Origin: Juglans regia
Taxonomy: Eukaryota > Streptophyta > Magnoliopsida > Fagales > Juglandaceae
Direction of reading: 5' to 3'
NCBI RefSeq assembly: GCF_001411555.2
Contig: NC_049912.1
Location: 21,126,341 to 21,190,340, forward strand
DNA length: 64,000 nucleotides
The position numbers and the translations under genes are program-made. Shown here piece after piece: positions 57,300 to 64,000 of this stretch. The notes under the pieces were generated by a model that saw only the letters and a program-made list of their open reading frames with translations, made no database searches and was not told where the DNA came from. The number at the start of each line of letters is the position of its first letter. Position 1 is the first letter of the stretch.

Positions 57300-59130
57300 T
57301 CGCAATAACACAGCTACAGGTGCTTGACGTCCTAAGGGTGTGGACCATATGCACCCTGCCATCCCTTGGCTTCAATTCTTGCGTGTAACATTCCCCTCCC
57401 AGGAATTTTTCTCCTCAAATTTTTTCCACCTCCTGAGAGGTTGGGAACTTCATCTGTAAGTGGTAATTCGACGTTACTGCTCTTAGATTGTTGAGGGTGG
57501 GTCTACCGATTATGATGTTGTACGATGAAGAAGCCCTTACCACCAGGAAGTTGACCATGACAAGGGCCGTCGAGGGGGCGCTGCCCGCCAAGACGGACAG
57601 TGTGATGGTTCCGGCCGGCTGGACCATGTCCCCGGAGAAACCTTTTAGTCGCATGGGGGCTAGCTGGAGTCGAGTGGCATCTATCCCCATCCGGGTAAAG
57701 GCTTCCCAAAATTAGATGTCTGCGAAGCTACCAGATGAGAATCCGTCTAGTGGTGAAGTTGCTCGACTGGCATGCGCCTTCCTACCAGATGAGATTGCGC
57801 CCCCTCCAGTGAATCCCCTTGCAATGGTTTTGATTTCCCCCAGAGGTACCCCTCTTAATGTAGTGCACGGGGCCGATTGTACTTCTTTCCCGCAATCTAC
57901 TCCTCCACTCCCGCTCTGGCCTCCGGGCATGAGGGTACCGAGGCTTCGACCGCCTAGCCTGCTCTCTTTCCTGTTTCAAGGAAAGGCAATCTTCAGTGTT
58001 ATGAGTGTTAGACTAATGGTAGGTGCAATACCAGTGGGTAGTGCTCTTGTAGTCGACTTATTGGCCCTGTTGGCAGTCGTCTTTTTGGATGGCAAGCCCC
58101 GACTGGTCGAATAGAAGCCCCAGGCCCTTCATAGGGGCTTCTTTTCTCCTGTTGTCACATGGCCTTTTCTCCGGCTTTTCGCGAGCCTTGCCTCTGGTTT
58201 GTGCTTTCCCTTTCACATGGCCCTTTCCTCCTCGGCTCGGTCAAGGCCCAAAGTGTGTCCTCGGCGTTAATAAAGTTGTCAGCTTGATCAATGAATTCTT
58301 ATAGTGTGGCAGGAGTTCTCCTTGCCAACTTTGCCACGAATTAGAATCGGGGCTACACTCCTCCTAAAAGCGCCGCTAAAGTTATCTTCTCATCTTGGTC
58401 GTCTATTGTCATTCTTTTTTTGCTGAACCTGGATAAGTATGTCTTCATACTTTCGTCTTCCCCCTGCGTGATGGTGAGGAGGTACATTGCGGGGCCTTCT
58501 TCTTCTCTGGCTCGCCTTAAATTGTGTGCGGAACAGGCAGGCCAACTCCCTAAAGCTGTCTATGGACCCAGGTGCCAAAGACCCAAACCATACTCATGCC
58601 AACCCCCTCAATGTCAACGGGAAAGCTCTGCATGCCACTTCTCACATAAAACCATGCAGGGTCATGTGAGTTTTGAAGATTTCCAGGTGTTCAAGGGGGT
58701 TTCTAGCTGCATCGTACATGTCCATGAGGGGAACCCGAAACTTCGGTGGCAGGGGCATAACCATCACCTCCTCGTTGTAGGGTAGATCCGTACTGGTATG
58801 CAATTGGTCTACTGATGACGATGTGCCGCTCTTTCTCTCCATTTCTTCGTATTTCCCTTTGAGCTTACGTAGCTTGTTCTACATATTTTTTTCTTTCTTC
58901 CTCTACGTCACCTCCTCCTCTTGCATTTTTGGGTCCTACATGCTCGTTGTTACTTGGTTCTGCTTGATTTTCTGGCTCGTTAATGGCTATTATGTGTGCC
59001 TCGTTCTCTTTTCGAATGGTCTCCACCTTGGTAGTTAACTTTCCTACCAATTGTTCCATAGCGGCGAGCCCGCTTTCATGTTTGTTGACGTTGCTTCTTC
59101 TTGTCCCCTAGTTGTTTGAGAACGGGATGT
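57300..59130 (-). pseudogene. gag-protease remnant of the Tat-like element
   Basis: Read leftward. A charged N-terminal piece near 59059-58865 comes first. Then comes a gag core with PLPPKFRVPLMDMYDAARNP and HLEIFKTHMTLHG (58760-58645), and GSIDSFRELACLFRTQF (58567-58520). EIKTIARGFTGG and RKAHA follow near 57840-57780. The retropepsin region has an altered active site DGFSSGSFADI (57745-57715; the family normally reads D-G/N-G-S-S-A-D) and then a stop, followed by YNIIIGRPTLNNLRAV near 57510-57465. The frame is broken many times. Where reverse transcriptase should follow, repeats begin instead. Confidence 0.78.
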
Positions 59131-59173
59131 CACAGGCATACGAATGACACATGAAGTCTATAGGAATCTCACG

Positions 59174-59184
59174 GACGGCGCCAC
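59174..59184 (-). other. Primer-binding-site-like sequence of the Gypsy element
   Basis: Immediately inside the right LTR the minus strand reads (G)TGGCGCCGTCC. The TGGCGCCGT core is the usual start of primer sites in Tat/Athila-type Gypsy elements. Confidence 0.55.
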
Positions 59185-59907
59185 TGTTAACGTCGTGTTT
59201 CGTACGCTTTTGGGCCGAGTTTCAACAACTCGAATCTTGAGTCTTTCACCTACACAATTGAGAAAACACAAAAAGTGAAGGGCCTTGATGGTGGCTGAGG
59301 AGTCTCTGATGCTAAAGTTAATATATCCCCATAGTAGTTCGCGTGTTAGCTTAGAGGAATTAGATAGAGTTCTTCATACCTAATGATCGACTTTTATACT
59401 AAGTTTCTGATGGGGGCAGTTCATTCCTGACTTTGAAGAGCTTATGTCCTTTCCACTATTCATTTAGTCAGAATTTTTTAATGCGGCATGATTCTGGGGC
59501 GGTGTCATTAATGCGGCATGGAGTCTGTGGATTGGTGCCATTAATGTGGCATGGCTCCCTAACTCACTTTACTTTGCAGGCGTTCCCTGTTAAGGCACTT
59601 TAGGCTTACTGTCAGGAAATCAAGGATTCTCCATATTTCTCGCGCACCTACCTGTGCAGGTTTTCTAGGGTAAGGTGTCATTGGGGTGTTGTCAAGGCAG
59701 TGAGTCTCATCTGACCCTACTGTCCACTTTCCTTGCGCATGGGTTGCTTCGAGGGTGGGTTTTGCTCGTAGGCCGAGTACTCTACAGAGACTCATTGACT
59801 CATTTTAGAGGAGGGTCGTTGGGTTTGGCCGAACTCTTTGACTTACTTCTCTAATATTTCCTCGTGAGCTTGCTTTAAAGGCCGATAGGAGGAAAAACTC
59901 CTTTACA
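59185..59907 (-). repeat. Gypsy LTR, right copy (5' LTR of the minus-strand element)
   Basis: 723 bp with intact TGTTAAC...TTTACA termini on the plus strand, matching 50617-51327. Confidence 0.85.
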
Positions 59908-59912
59908 ATGGA

Positions 59913-61530
59913 TACTTGTTTTTCTGAAAATAATATTATGTTGTCTAAAACATTTATACACAGATAATAATAAGTGTTTATATAGAATTCATTTCATATA
60001 TTCATTTCTCTCATTTTAAATAATCTTGAAAAAAAAAAGATTTTCAAAAATTTGTATTCCGTATTAATCGAATAATTAAGAGTTTACGTATCTCGACACA
60101 ATAGGGGCTAGTTGCGTGGGTAGTAACAGGGTACTAAACCTATCACTACCCTAAATATATACACAAATTTTACCTAAGAAGGTTTATATGCCCGTGTGGC
60201 TTAATTTATTAATACGTTAGATCGAAAGTTATACAATCTAATGAATTATATTAAATTATAGTGTATAAGTTTTTTTGTATAAATTTTCTATGTAGACAAA
60301 GTAGTGGATCCCATTTTTTTTCAAAGAGAATATGCGAGACTTGCATACTCTAAGACTTTATCTGACATTACACTTTTATAAATAGTGAATTTCAAGATCA
60401 AGAATAGAAGCTAGCGAAATATATAGCTAATTAAACGGGTTATACGTACGGTACTATTTATATATGAAGCATATTTTGTCATTCAAAAAAATCGCATGTA
60501 TAGAGCTCATTTAGATGTTAAAATGAGTTGAGATAAGATGATAACTTTATGAATAATAGTAAAATGGTTTGAATTAAGATATTTTATGGGGTTTTGGAAG
60601 AGGAGAGAGAATAAATTGAATTATTTTTGTATTTTGTTTAGAAGTTTGAGAAAGTTGTAATGATTAGATAAAAAAGTTAAAAACTTGAAATTGAAAAGTA
60701 TTTATGTTTGTAATGTTTGGATGTTGATATGAGATAAGACTATCTTGCAATCTAAACGGAGCCTAAATGTTTGCCAAACTTATTTCATACATTCATTTTT
60801 CTCATTTTAAGTCAGGAAAAAATTCTCAAAAGAGTGATCATATATATTAAGAATAAATCTTCTTCACACACTACTGTGTGAAGAAGCCCCGGCACACCTA
60901 ACGTGCTGGGGTGAAAAAAAAAAAATTTATGAAGGGTGTGCTGCGGCTTCCGGCTGATGCGCAGCACAGCCCATATATTAATCAGTATTAACCAGATCTG
61001 GTCCCAGGTCCCTAAAAAGTTGCTTGTGGGTTTTAAATCATGAATTTCAGAGCATTACTGTTGGTGTAGCTAAAGTTTTAAGCAAATTTTGAATAAAATG
61101 CCACATTTTGCCTATCCATAATAATTTTATATCCCACATTGAATTAGACACATCACTAGTTATAATAATAAAATATATTCGTATTTTTTAAACTTTTTAT
61201 CTATACATTATATTATATATTTTATATTTTTTGACCTAGTTTTTTTTAACTTTTCATAATTTGTAATAATCTACGCATCAAAACACTTCAAACCTATCAA
61301 GAGAAGAAAGAAGAGATCAGTTTGAGTGAGGAGAAGAGATGAGAGAAAATAATATAAATTAATCAATTGGTAAACAGTAATAACCAAAGAATGGAAGAGA
61401 AATAGCTAAAAAGGATCATAATGAGGTGGCTCATGTTAACAAACCTAGGCTGGGGCAGGCACTCATGTTGCTTGTGTACGAGGAAACTCAGAAAGAATAT
61501 ACATTTATAACTTATCTTTCTGAATAAGTG
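59913..61530. other. Intergenic with MITEs
   Basis: Holds an AT-rich MITE relative at about 60230-60370, the Tourist-like copy at 60503-60763 and a short hairpin CTTCACACA / TGTGTGAAG near 60872-60893 followed by GC-richer 'gcagcacagccc' sequence. No coding region. Confidence 0.5.
60503..60763. mobile_element. Tourist-like MITE, copy 4
   Basis: It begins GAGCTCATTTAGA and ends TCTAAACGGAGCC, with 'gagttgagataagatg' near the start. It is shorter than the 36406 copy and diverged. A TA-containing flank is present on both sides, but the duplication is not clean. Confidence 0.6.
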
Positions 61531-61534
61531 TCAA

Positions 61535-63512
61535 TAACTTCTATGGTTTTTAGTAAAAATACAAGGGCTGAGATGAGAGAAGAAATCATGTCATTATGGG
61601 GGGAAGCATGGTTCAGCAATGTGAGAAATACATGAGGTTACCACCTATGATTGGCAAAGCAAAATCAAAGGCTTTTTCTGGTATAAAACATCGTGTGTGG
61701 TAGAAATTTCAAACTTGGAAGGAAAATCACCTATCACAAGGAGGCAAGGAGATCCTGATTAAAGCATTGGCTTTATCCATTCCAAGTTATGCTATGATTA
61801 GTTATTTCAAGTTGTCTGATTGCTTATGTAAAGAGTTGAAAGGAATGATGGCACAATTCTGGTGGGGCAGAAAAGAAAATGAAACAAAAATTCCATTGGG
61901 TAAGTTGGAACAAGCTGTGTGCATCAAAATTCCATGGTGGTTTGGGATTCAAAGATCTCAGGAAGTTTAATATGGCTCTTTTGTCAAAACAAGGATGAAG
62001 AATTTTACAAGAAAATGATACTCTTCTTCATAAGTTTTTTAAGGCAAAATACTTCCTAGATTCTGATTTTTTTTAGGCAAAACTAGGTTATGATCCCTCA
62101 TATGCTTGAAGGGTATATGAGAAGCTAAATTATGTTTGATGAAGGGATGCCAATGGTGTGTAGAGGATGAAAAAAAAATTAAAATATGGAAGGATTGCTG
62201 GATCCCTGATCATAACTCATTACAACAAGAATCAATCTCCATACCAGAACAACTAAGAGATCAGTTGATACTTTGATTGATAGAACTACAAAATGGTAGG
62301 ACTTACAGAAGCTTCGAGTTGCCTTCAATCCAAGCATTATTACTTATATGCTAAAGACAGTTCTTAATCCAGAGGGTTGGGAAGACAAAATTATATGGAG
62401 GCTAGCAAAGGATGGAAGATTTTCTATCAAAATAGCCTACAAGCTCCTAACAGATAGAGAGATTGGGACAGATGTTGAAAGTTCACATTACCATCAATTT
62501 TTTCCTTTATGGAAAAGTCTATGGAAGCTGAAGATACCCCATAAGGTGAAAATATTTGCTTGGAAAGCATGTAAGAATTGTCTACCAACTATAGAGAATC
62601 TGATAAATAAACATGTCAATGTAGACCCCATTTGATGTTTGTGCAATAATGTACCAGAATGCATGTCACATGCTTTATTGCACTGTCAGTTGATACAAAA
62701 AACTTGGAGATAGGTTTTACCTTCTGTGCACGATAATGAAGTTCAAAAAAGTTTTCTACAAACTGCTTTGGACATACATAGTAGAGGCTCAACTGAAGAA
62801 ATGGGGTTGTTCTTTTTACTGGCATGGGGTTTTTGGTTTAGAAGAAAAAAGATGGTTCATGAAAAGATAGTTATCAGCCCAAAACAGGTTGTAACTCAAG
62901 CTTTGTCTTTGCAGAAATATGCTCAGGATCAGATGCAGTCACCACAATCAAATCTAAAGCATTATTGCAAATGGCAGCCACCTCCTTCTAGTTTGGTTAA
63001 ACTCAATGTTGATGGAGCCATGTTTTCAGGCCAATAGAGGTCAGGTGCGGGGGCAATTCTAAGAGACCAAAGTGGTGATGTATTATTTGTTGTTAGTATG
63101 AAAGAACAAAATGTTGCTAAGCCTAAGGCAGTGGAGCTTCTTGCAATGCTTAGAGGCCTACAATTCTGTTTGCAAAGAGGGATTACTCAGTTAGTTCTTG
63201 AAAGTGACTGTTTGGTGATGATCAAAGCTATTCAAGTTGAAAAAGTTGTTGCTTTCTCAATATTATTTCATGTGCTGCAGGAAACTAAGAATCTTATGAG
63301 AAGGTTTAACTTATGTTTAGTCCAACATGTCCATAGATTAGGTAATGAGCCTGCTCATGGGTTGGCTCGTTATGCTTGGCATGTAGACAATGTTGTAATG
63401 TGAGATCGATGTGATTCCACTGCCTATATCCCAAATTTTTTGAGTGGATAAGGCTTCCTTGTAAGTCTTTCTTTCTATAATGGAAATTTCATACTATTAA
63501 AAAAAAAAAAAA
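61535..63512 (+). mobile_element. LINE E: 5'-truncated L1-type element
   Basis: It starts in the RT C-terminal region (about 61545; LPPMIGKAKSKAFSGIKHRVW follows near 61640), runs through QFWWG near 61860 and the zinc-binding module (CLCNNVPECMSHALLHC, 62637-62690), and ends with RNase H and a poly(A) at 63499-63512. The plus-strand RNase H piece is well preserved. No target duplication was found. The 5' boundary is approximate. Confidence 0.82.
62348..63403 (+). pseudogene. LINE E ORF2 C-terminal part: zinc-binding module and RNase H (broken)
   Basis: 62348-62635 encodes the pre-zinc region (DGRFSIKIAYKLL, LWKSLWKLKIPHKVKIFAWKACKN). A TGA at 62633-62635 cuts it. RNase H begins with LNVDGAMF near 63003, is cut by TAG at 63036-63038, then continues with SGAGAILRDQSGD, VELLAMLRGLQF, LESDCLVMI and RLGNEPAHGLARYA, the D-E-D-H catalytic set of plant LINE RNase H domains. 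At least three premature stops make it non-functional. Confidence 0.82.
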
Positions 63513-64000
63513 GAGTACATTCGCATTATGAAAAAATCTATATGCATTCCTCATTTTTGGCACACTCAACACATTGTTTATGTTGGAGCATTTCACATCC
63601 ATTATTTTAAAAAATAATTAGTATTTTATTGTTTTAAAAGTTGAATGAATCTTACAATAAAAATGCACCGACTTGTATGCAATAAAAGTTTATCAAAGCT
63701 TGAAAAAACGATTTGATTCTAGTCAATTCAAACTGAATCAGTAGAAACCAAACCGATTTTAGTGAAAATTTTGAATTGTTTACTGAACTACTTCAATCGA
63801 CTGATTCAAGTCGATTTTAGACCAATTTGAACCGATTCCAACCGATTCAAAATTGTATTTATTTTTAAGTTGTTTAACAACGTCTGAGTTTTTTCTTTTT
63901 TTAATTTTTTGCACAAAAATATGATAGAACTAAACATATATTAACTTTTTCATCATTGTATTTAATAAGAATCGCAGAAAAATTGAAAAATAGAACATGT
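63513..64000. other. Intergenic, no gene seen
   Basis: AT-rich. From about 63700 it contains repeated 'gaaccgatt/aaccgattc' words reminiscent of the termini of the hAT-like elements elsewhere in the window. The sequence ends before any second boundary. Confidence 0.4.

Larger units (their letters stand above)
50617..59907 (-). mobile_element. Old non-autonomous Gypsy element, Tat-like, lacking pol
   Basis: Two direct LTRs (50617-51327 and 59185-59907) bound a 9.3-kb unit with a probable 5-bp duplication ATGGG/ATGGA (50612-50616, 59908-59912). Read on the minus strand, the inner edge of the right LTR is followed by TGGCGCCGTCC, a primer-binding-site-like sequence of the Tat/Athila kind. gag and protease remnants follow. 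No reverse transcriptase, RNase H or integrase is visible. Tandem repeats and an opposite-strand ORF fill the 3' half, an arrangement known in the Tat/Ogre lineage. The LTRs differ at roughly one position in five by eye, so the insertion is old. Confidence 0.82.

Noticed and set aside
51328..57300. Reverse transcriptase or integrase of the Gypsy element
   Set aside because: I looked for YxDD-type, RNase H and HHCC patterns in both orientations by eye and found none; a profile search would be decisive.
1..64000. tRNA, rRNA or organelle-derived segments
   Set aside because: No cloverleaf or rRNA-like stretch was recognised; the only tRNA-related sequences are retroelement primer sites.

Overview
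The window is nuclear DNA of a woody eudicot. Genes are intron-rich with GT..AG junctions, UTRs and introns are AT-rich, and most of the sequence is plant transposable elements (L1-type LINEs, Copia and Gypsy LTR elements, TRIM, Tourist-like and hAT-like MITEs). The abundant 'cagatgagatgagat' MITE family suggests Fagales, possibly Juglandaceae; this is an impression, not a demonstration.

Five host genes can be modelled exon by exon with all reading-frame phases agreeing: a class 3 lipase (+, 13907-17564, 10 exons, 356 aa); a small acidic protein with an MGC N-terminus (-, 19008-19926, 3 exons inferred, 146 aa); a CHY/CTCHY/RING zinc-finger E3 ligase of the MIEL1 type (+, 24069-32447, 12 exons, 267 aa); a mitochondrial PPR-like helical protein (+, 33998-42343, 11 exons, 397 aa); and a CASP-like four-helix membrane protein (-, 43934-46191, 2 exons, 193 aa). 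They look functionally unrelated, as is usual for neighbouring plant genes.

Repeat layout: 1-5100 holds LTR-like sequence ending in a Copia 3' LTR. 6260-7067 is a hAT-like element with an 8-bp duplication. 7139-12971 is an almost full-length antisense LINE with a 14-bp target duplication. 17715-18680 is a truncated antisense LINE. MIEL1 intron 7 (6.0 kb) contains an antisense LINE that is split by a three-LTR tandem TRIM. PPR-gene intron 6 (3.8 kb) contains a sense LINE split by three MITEs. 50617-59907 is an old Tat-like Gypsy element on the minus strand: gag-protease remnants remain, pol is missing, two families of tandem repeats are present, and an opposite-strand ORF carries the plant 'putative gypsy type transposon' domain. 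61.5-63.5 kb is another truncated LINE.

The most distinctive signals are three ultra-short LINE-tail insertions (12-18 nt ending ACTTATAAAAA) with target duplications, one of which duplicated a lipase splice acceptor; the nested LTR-int-LTR-int-LTR TRIM with a clean 5-bp duplication; and the pol-less Tat element with an antisense ORF and a duplicated boundary.
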